Below, piece by piece: positions 25,292 through 33,415 of a stretch of 64,000 nucleotides of DNA. The first letter of the stretch is position 1, and every line of letters starts with the position of its first letter. The notes beneath the pieces are model-generated. The model was not told the origin of the DNA and searched no databases. It saw only the letters and a list, made by a program, of their open reading frames with translations. The position numbers and the translations under genes are program-made. The stretch lies in the NCBI GenBank assembly GCA_038230415.1, contig JBBRNH010000018.1, forward strand, positions 1-64,000, in the 5' to 3' direction. The DNA comes from JBBRNH01 sp038230415 (GTDB lineage: Bacteria > Bacteroidota > Bacteroidia > Cytophagales > Spirosomataceae).

Positions 25292-26227
25292 TTAGTCCGC
25301 GGCACGGCTCCGCCGAATTTTCTTTACAAAATCAACGGATACACCAGCTAAGGCCGCAATTTGTTCATTGCTGAAATCGGTTTGCCGAACGAGGTTTTTA
25401 ACAAACAATCGCTCTTTCCTGGCTTCACCTTTGGCCTCACCTTTGGCTTCACCGTTGCGTTCGCCAAGTATGTAATAGATGTCGTTTTCCTTCTTGAAGA
25501 AATCGGTCAGATTATCCATAGCATCATCAAAAATTGGTTTAAGGTTTCGGAGTTGTACCAATACACGCAGTTGAGACCTGTACTTTTCCAACACCAACGG
25601 GCCGTTGGCAGTTTCGGCTAAACGGTCTAAAATTCGGCCTAATACAACGGGAGATTCTGCCGGTTTAAAATTCGCCAAAACAGCCAGCAAAATATCCTCT
25701 GGAACGGGTGAGGACAGAAAAATCCGGTAGTCAAGTTGCTGAAAACTAATCAGATTATACCGGAACGAGACATCACCCATACTCAACTCAGTTATCATTT
25801 GCGGGGCTGCCATACCTAAGTAAAACACATATTGCCGAACCGGAATTTCGTACTGTTCGAGCAGTATGGCGCAGTAAGTGTGCATTCTATGAACCATTTT
25901 TGGCTCATTCTTGACCTGGAACTCCAGGTGCAGGATAAACGTCTCGCCAGTTTGGTCGGTAATGCGTTTCAGCGCATCGGGTTTGCGCTCTTTGGTATGC
26001 TGGATTTCATCAGGAATCTCTTCTGAATGGGCAATCTGGATACCGATAATTCGCTCAATCAACGCCGGAATCGCAGCCTCCAGGTTCTCTTTCAGGATTT
26101 TATCGTATTGACTGATCTGTCGGATTGGGCGGGGGTTGGTTGTTTTCGGGGCATAGTCTGCAAAGTAAGACAGAATCACCTGCGCTGGTATGCATACCGG
26201 GGGTAAATTAACCGTTTCCTCTGCCAA
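25292..26227 (-). CDS. Rpn/PDDEXK_2-family putative nuclease (transposase_31-like)
   Basis: About 311 residues. The N-terminal part carries the Rpn family core: YDKILKENLEAAIPALIERIIGI, KPDALKRITDQTGETFILHLEFQVKNEP (D-x(n)-ExQ/K PD-(D/E)XK motif) and MHTYCAILLEQYEIPVRQYVFYLG. The C-terminus has a short tandem GEAKGEAKGEARKE track, typical of slippage-prone family tails, then QIAALAGVSVDFVKKIR, a helical tail. Rpn proteins are recombination-promoting DNA nucleases in E. coli; family names such as transposase_31 are historical. The frame starts at a TTG (26227) and the usual family start (…ISQYDKILKEN) is 37 residues in, so the true start is uncertain. Divergent from htpG. Confidence 0.8.
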   Translation of the reverse strand: MAEETVNLPPVCIPAQVILSYFADYAPKTTNPRPIRQISQYDKILKENLEAAIPALIERIIGIQIAHSEEIPDEIQHTKERKPDALKRITDQTGETFILHLEFQVKNEPKMVHRMHTYCAILLEQYEIPVRQYVFYLGMAAPQMITELSMGDVSFRYNLISFQQLDYRIFLSSPVPEDILLAVLANFKPAESPVVLGRILDRLAETANGPLVLEKYRSQLRVLVQLRNLKPIFDDAMDNLTDFFKKENDIYYILGERNGEAKGEAKGEARKERLFVKNLVRQTDFSNEQIAALAGVSVDFVKKIRRSRAAD

Positions 26228-26298
26228 TGTGTCAGATTATCCTGCGTCGGAACGCCTTTTGCCAGCCGCTCAGTACACGCAACTAAATCGCACATACG

Positions 26299-28149
26299 AT
26301 GGAAGCAACAACAACCGAAATGCCAACCGAAAAAGGAAATATCTCGATTCACACCGAGAATATTTTTCCGATCATCAAGAAATTCCTGTACTCTGACCAT
26401 GAGATTTTCCTCCGCGAACTGGTCTCCAACGCCGTTGATGCCACCCAAAAACTGCGTAAACTCGCTGGTTTCGGGGAGTTTGTCGGCGAACTCGGCGATT
26501 TGAAGGTCACGGTTTCGCTCGATAAGGAGGCCAAAACGATTACCATTTCGGATAACGGTATCGGTATGAACGCCGACGAAATCAAGAAATACATTAACCA
26601 GATTGCGTTTTCGGGAGCCACCGAATTCCTCGAAAAATACAAAGACAAAACCGCATCGGCAGACGACAAAACCAACATCATCGGTCACTTTGGCTTAGGC
26701 TTTTACTCGGCCTTTATGGTGGCCGAAAACGTTGAGATCATTACCCGTTCCTACCGCGAGGGTGAGCAGGCCGCCCGGTGGATTTGCGACGGCTCGACCG
26801 AGTTTGAAATCTCGCCCGCCGACCGCGAAGCACGCGGCACCGACGTTGTGCTGCACATTGCGCCCGATTCTGACGAATTTCTCGACACGTTTCGGCTCCG
26901 GGGTATCCTCGACAAGTACGCCCGGTTTCTGCCCGTGCCGGTTGAGTTTGATGGCGAAACGATTAACAACACCGCCCCAATCTGGACGAAAGCTCCGGCA
27001 GATTTGACCGACGAGGACTACAAAACGTTCTACCGCGAGCTGTATCCGATGGCCGAAGAACCCCTGTTCTGGATTCATCTCAACGTAGACTACCCGTTTA
27101 ACCTGACCGGAATTTTATACTTCCCGAAGGTCAAAAACGAACTGCGGCTGCAACGGGAGAAAATACAACTCTATAGCCGTCAGGTATTTATTACCGATGA
27201 GGTGAAAGACATTGTGCCTGATTTTCTGATGCTGCTGCATGGCGTGATTGACTCGCCCGATATTCCGCTGAACGTGTCGCGGTCGTTTTTACAGGCCGAC
27301 TCCAACGTTAAGAAAATCAACGGCTACATCACCCGTAAAGTGGCCGATAAGTTGCAGGAACTGTTCACTACCGACCGCCCGGCCTACGAAGAGAAGTTTG
27401 ATAACATCGGGCTGTTTGTGAAGTATGGCATCATCTCTGACGACAAGTTCTACGAGAAAGCCAAAGCCTTCGCATTAGTCAAAAACACCGCCGGGAAATT
27501 CTTCACCTTCGACGAATACCGCGAACACGTGCAGGCTAATCAAACCGACAAAAACGACCGCGTTATCTGGCTCTACACTACCGACCCGCAGCAGCAGGAC
27601 GGCTATATCACGTCGGCAACCCGGCGCGGCTACGATGTGCTGGTGCTGAACTCGGCCATTGACCCGCACTTTATCCAGGGAATCGAAAGCAAACTCGACA
27701 AAATAACGCTCCAGCGCGTGGATGCCGACACGCTCGACAAGCTGATTGACACCGGATTAGCCAACGACAGCGTGTTGTCAGAAGCGGATACCACAACACT
27801 GAAAGACGTTTTCACCGGAATTTTGACCGATAAATCATCGTCGGTGAGTGTGGCCGCCATGCCCGCCGACGAACTGCCTGTGACCATCACCCAGCCGGAG
27901 TTTTTGCGCCGGATGAAGGAAATGCAGGCGATGTCGGGCGAACCGTCGTTTTTCGGAGCAATGGGCGGGGGCTACAACGTGGTCGTGAACGCCAATCACC
28001 CGCTGTCGGCTAAAGTGCTGGCAACCACCGATGCCGACGCGCAAAAAAACCTCGCCAAACAACTGTATGATCTGGCGTTGCTGTCGCAAAACCTGCTCAC
28101 CGGGGCCGAGTTAACGGCGTTTGTAGAGCGCACGGTGCAGACGCTGTAA
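26299..28149 (+). CDS. htpG: Molecular chaperone HtpG (Hsp90)
   Basis: 616 residues, normal for bacterial Hsp90. The GHKL ATPase elements are complete: FLRELVSNAVDATQKL (Asn for Mg-ATP), ISDNGIGMNADEI (ATP-binding Asp), GHFGLGFYSAFMVAENVEI (lid glycines). The middle domain has LPVPVEF, LYSRQVFITDE and the catalytic-loop DSPDIPLNVSRSFLQ with its Arg. A short C-terminal dimerisation region ends in FVERTVQTL. Cytoplasmic, ATP-dependent protein folding. Monocistronic; start ATG 26299 (MEATTTEMPTEKGNISIHTENIF). Confidence 0.97.
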   Translation: MEATTTEMPTEKGNISIHTENIFPIIKKFLYSDHEIFLRELVSNAVDATQKLRKLAGFGEFVGELGDLKVTVSLDKEAKTITISDNGIGMNADEIKKYINQIAFSGATEFLEKYKDKTASADDKTNIIGHFGLGFYSAFMVAENVEIITRSYREGEQAARWICDGSTEFEISPADREARGTDVVLHIAPDSDEFLDTFRLRGILDKYARFLPVPVEFDGETINNTAPIWTKAPADLTDEDYKTFYRELYPMAEEPLFWIHLNVDYPFNLTGILYFPKVKNELRLQREKIQLYSRQVFITDEVKDIVPDFLMLLHGVIDSPDIPLNVSRSFLQADSNVKKINGYITRKVADKLQELFTTDRPAYEEKFDNIGLFVKYGIISDDKFYEKAKAFALVKNTAGKFFTFDEYREHVQANQTDKNDRVIWLYTTDPQQQDGYITSATRRGYDVLVLNSAIDPHFIQGIESKLDKITLQRVDADTLDKLIDTGLANDSVLSEADTTTLKDVFTGILTDKSSSVSVAAMPADELPVTITQPEFLRRMKEMQAMSGEPSFFGAMGGGYNVVVNANHPLSAKVLATTDADAQKNLAKQLYDLALLSQNLLTGAELTAFVERTVQTL

Positions 28150-28177
28150 AAAAATCCCGGCATTATACCCCCAACCG

Positions 28178-28205
28178 ACCCTTACCGGCATACGCCGGTA
28201 AGGGT
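28178..28205. repeat. 12-bp perfect hairpin between convergent htpG and permease genes
   Basis: ACCCTTACCGGC / GCCGGTAAGGGT with the 4-base loop ATAC. No T run follows on either strand, so it is either an atypical bidirectional terminator or a REP-like palindrome. Confidence 0.75.
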
Positions 28206-28247
28206 AAACAGGCCCGCTTGCTTGCCCGCCCGATTGGTGGGGAGAAT

Positions 28248-29918
28248 CTATACTGCCGGTAAAGATGAGGTTTGTTGCATCCCCAGTTTACTCTTTCGGT
28301 AGCCATAGCCAAAATAAATCACTAAGCCCAGCACTAACCACAGCACAAAAATAAACCAGTTGGTCACGCCCAATTCCGTCATCAGATACAGGTTAATCAG
28401 CACGCCAATCACGGGCAGCAGCGAAAAATTACGCTGGAAACTCAACACCGCCATCACCGCCCAGATCAGCCAAAACAAAGCCAGCAGGGGTTTTGTCTGG
28501 ATAGACGACACAAACCAGCCGTTGTAGATCACTACGCCGAGGGCCAACATTAATGCCAGCCCCACCACGAATTTTCCGTTGATATACGGCACCCGAAACT
28601 TGGCCTGCGCCGACAGCCCGTTGGCATCGAGATACAGAATCCCCCCGCACACCATCGTAAAGGCAAACAGGGTTCCTACGCTCGTCAGGTCAACAAAGAA
28701 ATTCATGTCCAGAAACAGCGACGGCACCGCCACCAGCACCCCCGTCACGATAGTCGAGAACCAGGGTGTGCGGAATTTGGGGTGAATTTTAGCGAACTGC
28801 GGCCAGAGCAGCCCGTCGCGGCTCATGCTCATCCAGATACGCGGCTGACCGAGTTGGTAGGCCAGCAACGCACTCGTAACGGCCACCACCGCGCTGACGG
28901 AGATAATACCGGCCACCGAATTTTGCCCGACTTTCTCGAACACAAACGCCAGCGGGTCGTTCACACCGAGTTCTTTGTAGTTCACCATGCCCGTCAGCAC
29001 TAATGTAATCAGCACATACAGCACGGTGCAAATGGCTAAGCAGTACATCATGGCGCGGGGCAGGTCTCGCTGCGGGTTTTTACATTCTTCCGCCGTTGCC
29101 GAAATCGAGTCGAAGCCGATAAACGCAAAAAACACCGAGGCTACCCCGCTCAACACCCCCGCCGTGCCGTTTGGCGCAAAGGGAGTCCAGTTTTCGGGTT
29201 TGATATAAAACACGCCCGCCCCAATCACCAGCGCAATCACGCACAGTTTTAGCACCACCAAAAAGTTGCTCACCACCCGCGACTCCCGAATGCCGATATA
29301 AACCAACGACGTAATCAGCACCGTGATGAGTGCCGCCGGAATGTCCATAATCATCCGAATACCGGCCACGACGGGCGCATCCTGAAACGCCCCGGCCAGC
29401 ATTTTTTGGTTCGTCGTCAGGGTTTCGCCCGCCTGACCTGCCAGAAACGCTTTATGGGCCGAGCCGTAATCGGTGGCGAAATACTCCGGCCAATGCAGCC
29501 CGAAACCAGAGAGCATGGCCGTGAAATACTCTGACCACGAAATAGCAACCACCATATTCGAAACGGCGTATTCAAGAATGAGCGACCAGCCGATAATCCA
29601 GGCAAAAATCTCCCCGAAGGCCACATACGCATACGTGTAGGCCGAGCCGCTGACCGGCACCGTGCTGGCAAACTGTGCGTAGCTCAGGGCCGTGAAGACG
29701 CAGGCTACCGCCGTAAACACAAACAGCAACGACACGGCAGGCCCGCCGTTGAACGAAGCCCGCCCGATGGTGCTGAAAATACCCGCCCCAATAATGGCCG
29801 CAATACCGAGTGAGGTTAAATCACGAACGCCCAGTACTTTGAGCAGGCCCGACGAATGACTGGCCGAGGAGGAATCGGTAAGAATTTGGGCGACGGACTT
29901 TTTACGGAATAGATTCAT
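28248..29918 (-). CDS. APC-superfamily amino acid permease (CAT family-like)
   Basis: 556 residues, 12-14 membrane helices. Start region LLKVLGVRDLTSLGIAAIIGAGIFSTIGRASFNGGPAVSLLFVFTAVAC is typical: GIGAIIGAGIF binds the substrate's alpha-amino and carboxyl groups. ALSYAQFASTVPVSGSAYTYAYVAFGEIFAWIIGWSLILEY and FFAFIGFDSISATAEECKNPQRDLPRAM are strongly conserved in the cationic amino acid transporter branch. Inner membrane, likely proton- or sodium-coupled uptake or exchange of amino acids; specificity unknown. Divergent from gldA. Confidence 0.93.
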   Translation of the reverse strand: MNLFRKKSVAQILTDSSSASHSSGLLKVLGVRDLTSLGIAAIIGAGIFSTIGRASFNGGPAVSLLFVFTAVACVFTALSYAQFASTVPVSGSAYTYAYVAFGEIFAWIIGWSLILEYAVSNMVVAISWSEYFTAMLSGFGLHWPEYFATDYGSAHKAFLAGQAGETLTTNQKMLAGAFQDAPVVAGIRMIMDIPAALITVLITSLVYIGIRESRVVSNFLVVLKLCVIALVIGAGVFYIKPENWTPFAPNGTAGVLSGVASVFFAFIGFDSISATAEECKNPQRDLPRAMMYCLAICTVLYVLITLVLTGMVNYKELGVNDPLAFVFEKVGQNSVAGIISVSAVVAVTSALLAYQLGQPRIWMSMSRDGLLWPQFAKIHPKFRTPWFSTIVTGVLVAVPSLFLDMNFFVDLTSVGTLFAFTMVCGGILYLDANGLSAQAKFRVPYINGKFVVGLALMLALGVVIYNGWFVSSIQTKPLLALFWLIWAVMAVLSFQRNFSLLPVIGVLINLYLMTELGVTNWFIFVLWLVLGLVIYFGYGYRKSKLGMQQTSSLPAV

Positions 29919-29970
29919 TATTCAAATTTTCGACGTTTAACCGGAAAAGCTTAGGCCCGAAAGATAGCGT

Positions 29971-29978
29971 TAGCTTTG
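29971..29978 (+). promoter_or_regulatory. -7 box immediately upstream of gldA
   Basis: TAGCTTTG matches TAnnTTTG. It ends 4 bases before the ATG at 29983, so the predicted start site falls at or inside the start codon. Confidence 0.45.
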
Positions 29979-29982
29979 CAAT

Positions 29983-30906
29983 ATGAGCATCACGGTTGAA
30001 AATCTAACTAAAGAATTTAATTCGGGACAACGGGCCGTTGACCAAATTTCGTTTGCCGTTCGGCCCGGTGAGATCGTCGGATTTCTGGGGCCGAACGGCG
30101 CGGGCAAATCAACGACTATGAAAATTGCCACCGGCTACCTCGCCCCCACGTCGGGAACGGTAACGGTCAACGGCTTTGATGTGCAGACCGCGCCGATGGC
30201 CGTGCGCCGGAGCATTGGCTACCTCGCCGAACACAACCCGCTTTATACTGATCTGTATGTCAGGGAGTTTCTGCGTTTTGCCGGGTCTTTGCACGGCATC
30301 AGGGGCAGCGCGTTGCGGCAGCGCATCGGCGAGATGATCGAGTTGGTGGGGCTGGGCCGCGAAGCCCACAAACGCATCGGTCAGCTCTCCAAAGGCTACA
30401 GGCAGCGCGTGGGGCTGGCGCAGACGTTGCTCCACAACCCGCCGGTTTTGATTCTTGACGAACCCACCACCGGCCTCGACCCGAACCAACTGACGGATAT
30501 TCGGGCGGTGATTCGGGCGGTGGCCCAGGATAAAACGGTGCTGTTTTCGACCCATATTCTGCCCGAAGTTGAGGCTCTGTGCAGCCGGGTCATCATCATC
30601 AATCGCGGAAAAATCGTGGCCGATGGTCCCTTAGCCGACTTGCGTTCGGGCGGTGCCGGAGTTGCCGCAGTGGTCGCTGAATTTGATGAAGAATTAGGGA
30701 GCGATAACCTCTTGGCTATCGAAAACCTGCCTGATGTTCAGGCGATTGAACCACTCGGCGCGGGCAAGTATCGCATCTCGGCACAAACCGGGGCTGATTT
30801 GCGGGCCGCTATTTTTCGGCTTGCCGCCGATAAAAACCTAACGCTCGTGGGGTTACGGCAGCAGGAAAGTGGGCTTGAAGCGATCTTCGGGGAATTGACC
30901 AAGTAA
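29983..30906 (+). CDS. gldA: ABC transporter ATP-binding protein, GldA-like
   Basis: 307 residues. All ATPase elements are present: Walker A FLGPNGAGKSTTMKIATGYL, Q-loop region IGYLAEHNPLYTDLYVREFL, signature QLSKGYRQRVGLAQTLLHNP, Walker B VLILDEPTTGLDP and H-loop VLFSTHILPEVEAL. The sequence and the C-terminal extension resemble GldA, the ATPase that works with GldF and GldG in gliding motility. No gldF or gldG is adjacent, so GldA is a subfamily call. Its stop codon is one base before the first REP-like repeat. Confidence 0.8.
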   Translation: MSITVENLTKEFNSGQRAVDQISFAVRPGEIVGFLGPNGAGKSTTMKIATGYLAPTSGTVTVNGFDVQTAPMAVRRSIGYLAEHNPLYTDLYVREFLRFAGSLHGIRGSALRQRIGEMIELVGLGREAHKRIGQLSKGYRQRVGLAQTLLHNPPVLILDEPTTGLDPNQLTDIRAVIRAVAQDKTVLFSTHILPEVEALCSRVIIINRGKIVADGPLADLRSGGAGVAAVVAEFDEELGSDNLLAIENLPDVQAIEPLGAGKYRISAQTGADLRAAIFRLAADKNLTLVGLRQQESGLEAIFGELTK

Positions 30907-30907
30907 A

Positions 30908-30926
30908 GCGGGTGGAAACCGGCTAC
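30908..30926 (-). repeat. REP-like element L1 downstream of RAYT
   Basis: On the + strand GCGGGTGGAAACCGGCTAC; on the - strand GTAG leads an imperfect 6-bp stem around TTCC. Nearly identical to part of element R1 at 31621. The 13-base arm 30908-30920 is also the exact reverse complement of 30954-30966 in the next element, so the two could pair. Confidence 0.7.
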
Positions 30927-30949
30927 CAAGTAAAATATAAGCTAAAGAA

Positions 30950-30971
30950 GGCGGGTTTCCACCCGCCCTAC
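30950..30971 (-). repeat. REP-like element L2; its GTAG contains the RAYT stop codon
   Basis: A palindrome GGCGGGT-TTCC-ACCCGCC (30950-30967) followed by CTAC (30968-30971), that is GTAG directly 5' of the hairpin on the - strand. The TAG stop codon of the RAYT gene (30970-30968) is part of this GTAG. Confidence 0.85.
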
Positions 30972-31594
30972 ACAAAATCGTCGTATCGGCAATAGGAATG
31001 AGGCCAATCTTGCCACGACGAGACTAAGCCAGCACTCACTGGGTTGTTGAGGATATACGTAATGATCCGGCAGAAAGAACGCTCATCCCGAACAATATGA
31101 TCGTAGGATTCGGCTTGCCAGAACGTCATCCCGGTTCGGTCTAACACTTGATTAGCCCGCTTTGCCGAGTTCGCTTTCATACTCCCCAACACGTGCTGAA
31201 AAGGCTTCTCGTCGCAGGTGTTGGTTAAGAGTATATGAACATGGTTCGACATAATGCAATAAGCGTGCAGGTCAAAATACTTGCCATCGCGAAACCGGAT
31301 GGATTCGCCAACGATGTCAGCAATGGTCTCATCTTTCAGCCAATCGGGACCGATACCAGCTTTGTCAATAAATTGTTCGATGTTCCGAAAATAACGTCCT
31401 TCCCCGTTCTGGCGAATCGTACTACTGGCTAAATCAGGTTGCTCACATTGCTGTTTTTGCAGGAAATCCCGATGTTCTCGCTGAATCTCGCTCAATATAT
31501 CAGCCGGCAATGAGCCGTGCAACCGATACGTGATGAACAACATCTCGCCGGACGGCATGATATGGGGCAATCGCCGACGATAGGGTTGGTGCAT
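30968..31594 (-). CDS. REP-associated tyrosine transposase (RAYT), Y1/HUH family
   Basis: 208 residues from ATG 31594 (MHQPYRRRLPHIMPSGEMLF). The frame extends up to 31693, but that extension covers repeat R1/R2 and is not protein-like. Y1 transposase features: PHIMPSGEMLFITYRLHGS at the N-terminus, YCIMSNHVHILL holding the HUH histidine pair (HVH), FQHVLGSMKANSAKRAN, FWQAESYDHIVRDERSFCRIITYILNNPVSAGLV with the candidate Tyr, and WPHSYC. The long tail and GTAG-REP flanks identify the RAYT branch rather than IS200/IS605. RAYTs bind and nick REP hairpins as single strands, and are usually single-copy, domesticated genes. It lies between gldA and a DUF4136 lipoprotein gene. Confidence 0.9.
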   Translation of the reverse strand: MHQPYRRRLPHIMPSGEMLFITYRLHGSLPADILSEIQREHRDFLQKQQCEQPDLASSTIRQNGEGRYFRNIEQFIDKAGIGPDWLKDETIADIVGESIRFRDGKYFDLHAYCIMSNHVHILLTNTCDEKPFQHVLGSMKANSAKRANQVLDRTGMTFWQAESYDHIVRDERSFCRIITYILNNPVSAGLVSSWQDWPHSYCRYDDFV

Positions 31595-31620
31595 ATAAGT
31601 AAAGCGGACGGCCCGCCGTT

Positions 31621-31639
31621 GCGGTGGAAATCCGCTGTA
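31621..31639 (-). repeat. REP-like element R1 upstream of RAYT, degenerate
   Basis: On the + strand GCGGTGGAAATCCGCTGTA, close to element L1; the tetranucleotide position reads TACA instead of GTAG on the - strand. The stem GCGG(A)T-TTCC-ACCGC has one bulge. It is in the 5' leader region of the RAYT gene. Confidence 0.6.
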
Positions 31640-31658
31640 AAAAAGCAAAAACAAAAAA

Positions 31659-31680
31659 AGCGGGTGGCCACCCGCTCTAC
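31659..31680 (-). repeat. REP-like element R2 upstream of RAYT
   Basis: A perfect 18-bp palindrome AGCGGGTGGCCACCCGCT (31659-31676) followed by CTAC, so GTAG precedes the hairpin on the - strand, as in L2. Same orientation as L1 and L2. Confidence 0.85.
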
Positions 31681-31697
31681 TTGTATGCACCATTAAA

Positions 31698-32231
31698 TTA
31701 CTTTACCGATGCCATCAGCGGATACTGGTCAAAAATGGACCGGACAATACCCTTGAAGTAGTTATTCTTGAAGTTCTGGTTTCGCATCATCTTTGAGGCA
31801 TAGCCTTTCCAGATTACCTGATACGTTTCGGCATCAATGAGGGAGATCATGAGGGTGCCTTCGTCGAGGTTGTAGTCAATGCGTTTGTAGGTGGCATCGT
31901 CGTCTTCGCGCACCACCCAGTCTTTGATAACGGGCTGTTGATAGCCCCGGAAACGCAGGTCAGACCGGAAAATATTGTATGATACCAGCAGGTTTGGGCT
32001 GCGGTTGCTCACTTTATAGCCCCGTGCTTCCATCTGATGCTGAATGGCATCCTGAATATCGGAGCAGAGCAGCGTGGAGTCCACAAATTCACATTCCAGG
32101 AAGTTGAACGAGCTATAGTCTTTGAAATGACCTTCGTAGCTGTAATCATTCTCGACAAACAACTTGCCGGGCATACACCCCGCCAGACCCACAACGGTCA
32201 TCACAAACAAAAATCCGATAAACTTCTTCAT
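31698..32231 (-). CDS. DUF4136-family lipoprotein
   Basis: 177 residues from ATG 32231 (MKKFIGFLFVMTVVGLAGC), a lipoprotein signal with the lipid-modified Cys at 19. Upstream in-frame codons to 32288 contradict this and lie near the promoter. The mature protein has the DUF4136 pattern: VENDYSYEGHFKDYSSFNFLE, IQDAIQHQMEARGYKV, NLLVSYNIFRSDLRFRGY and EGTLMISLIDAETYQVIWKGYASKM. The family is common in Bacteroidota and proteobacterial envelopes with no settled role. Own promoter at 32291-32322. Confidence 0.88.
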   Translation of the reverse strand: MKKFIGFLFVMTVVGLAGCMPGKLFVENDYSYEGHFKDYSSFNFLECEFVDSTLLCSDIQDAIQHQMEARGYKVSNRSPNLLVSYNIFRSDLRFRGYQQPVIKDWVVREDDDATYKRIDYNLDEGTLMISLIDAETYQVIWKGYASKMMRNQNFKNNYFKGIVRSIFDQYPLMASVK

Positions 32232-32290
32232 GCGCTGCTTCAAGTAAAGTGAATTATAGTCAAAAGCATTGATTACCTGTTGGTTCAACC

Positions 32291-32322
32291 CAAAGATAGG
32301 AGTTTATGTTTGGCAAAGTCAA
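32291..32322 (-). promoter_or_regulatory. Promoter of the DUF4136 lipoprotein gene
   Basis: On the - strand TATCTTTG (32298-32291) is preceded 21 bases upstream by TTG (32322-32320). The leader to the ATG at 32231 is about 50 bases. Confidence 0.65.
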
Positions 32323-32336
32323 TCCGGCACCTACTA

Positions 32337-33374
32337 TTAATTTTCCGGTAGTCCCCGGTAAAAATTCACGGCTCCGAGCATCTCTGCTTTTGATACCGCC
32401 AGCCCGAACGCGCAATGCCCCGGTCCGTCAATGAGTGCCATCTGGATTTCGCCCGCCCGGTTCTTTTTGTCCTGTATTGTCAGGGTGAGTGCTGCGTTCA
32501 CGTCTGAATCAGACAGTGTTACCCGGCCATATACGGCAAAAATGTATTCTTCGATTTGGCCCAGCAGTATTTCGTCAATCATGCCGCGCCGGTGAGCGAT
32601 AAACGCTTCCATCACCATACCGGCGGCAATGGCCTCGCCGTGCAGGAGCCGCTTGCGGGGCTGGTTCAGAAAGTGCGTTTCGAGGGCGTGGCCGAGCGTA
32701 TGGCCGAAGTTCAGAATCTTGCGAAGACCGTTTTCGGTGGGGTCTTCGGCCACCACGCGCTGCTTGATGGCTACCGAGTGCGCCACTAAGTCGGGCCAGT
32801 TCTGATCGGCCACGTCGAGCCGCCGGATGCGGTTCCAGGCATCGGCATCGGCAATCAGGCAGTGTTTAATGACTTCGGCAAACCCGGAGCGCAGTTCGCG
32901 TTCGGGCAGGGTGTTAAGAAATGCGGGGTCAATCAGCACCGCGTCGGGCTGCTGAAAAACGCCGATGTGGTTTTTCAGCCCGTTGAAATCAATACCGAGT
33001 TTGCCGCCCACACTGGCATCTACCTGCGCCAGCAACGTGGTGGGCAGTTGGGCAAAGGCAATGCCGCGTTTGTAGGTAGCCGCGCAAAACCCGCCCATGT
33101 CGCCAATCACGCCCCCGCCGAGGTTCAGCACCAGCGCGTGCCGGTCGAAGTTAGCGCGGGTGAGGGCATCCCAGATGGTTTCGCAGGTCTGGAGGTGTTT
33201 TTGTTCTTCGCCCGCCTTGATCCGAATCAGGGTGTGGCGGGGCAAAAGCGGCTTGAGTTCGGGGTAGCAGAGCCGGTAGGTGTGACTGTCGGCGATAACG
33301 GCGATGGCCGAAAAATCACGCGATTCTAAAAAGGGCGGCAGGCTTTCGGCAAGCGGAGCGATGAGTACAGACAC
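32337..33374 (-). CDS. aroB: 3-dehydroquinate synthase
   Basis: 345 residues if the GTG at 33374 is the start. Second step of the shikimate pathway: NAD- and metal-dependent cyclisation of DAHP to 3-dehydroquinate in the cytoplasm. Seen: LNLGGGVIGDMGGFCAATYKRGI (NAD-binding), PTTLLAQVDASVGGKLGIDFNGLKNHIGVF, LRSGFAEVIKHCLI with a metal Glu, and NFGHTLGHALETHF with a metal His. The frame is open to 33431, but a -7 box TAACTTTG lies at 33403-33396 inside that extension, so an upstream start would precede transcription. The GTG gives MSVLIAPLAESLPPFLES, a normal family start. Confidence 0.93.
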   Translation of the reverse strand: MSVLIAPLAESLPPFLESRDFSAIAVIADSHTYRLCYPELKPLLPRHTLIRIKAGEEQKHLQTCETIWDALTRANFDRHALVLNLGGGVIGDMGGFCAATYKRGIAFAQLPTTLLAQVDASVGGKLGIDFNGLKNHIGVFQQPDAVLIDPAFLNTLPERELRSGFAEVIKHCLIADADAWNRIRRLDVADQNWPDLVAHSVAIKQRVVAEDPTENGLRKILNFGHTLGHALETHFLNQPRKRLLHGEAIAAGMVMEAFIAHRRGMIDEILLGQIEEYIFAVYGRVTLSDSDVNAALTLTIQDKKNRAGEIQMALIDGPGHCAFGLAVSKAEMLGAVNFYRGLPEN

Positions 33375-33395
33375 GGTTTCTGGGTTGTAACGTTG

Positions 33396-33403
33396 CAAAG
33401 TTA
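33396..33403 (-). promoter_or_regulatory. -7 box of aroB
   Basis: TAACTTTG on the - strand, 21 bases upstream of the GTG start. The -33 region falls inside the adjacent long palindrome (33416-33516), whose arm ends 13 bases upstream of this box. Confidence 0.5.
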
Positions 33404-33415
33404 CAGCGTTGCAGC

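Noticed and set aside
25292..26227. Calling the Rpn-type gene a mobile element
   Set aside because: The family is labelled transposase in databases, but the gene has no inverted terminal repeats or target duplications here; it is annotated as a nuclease-family protein.
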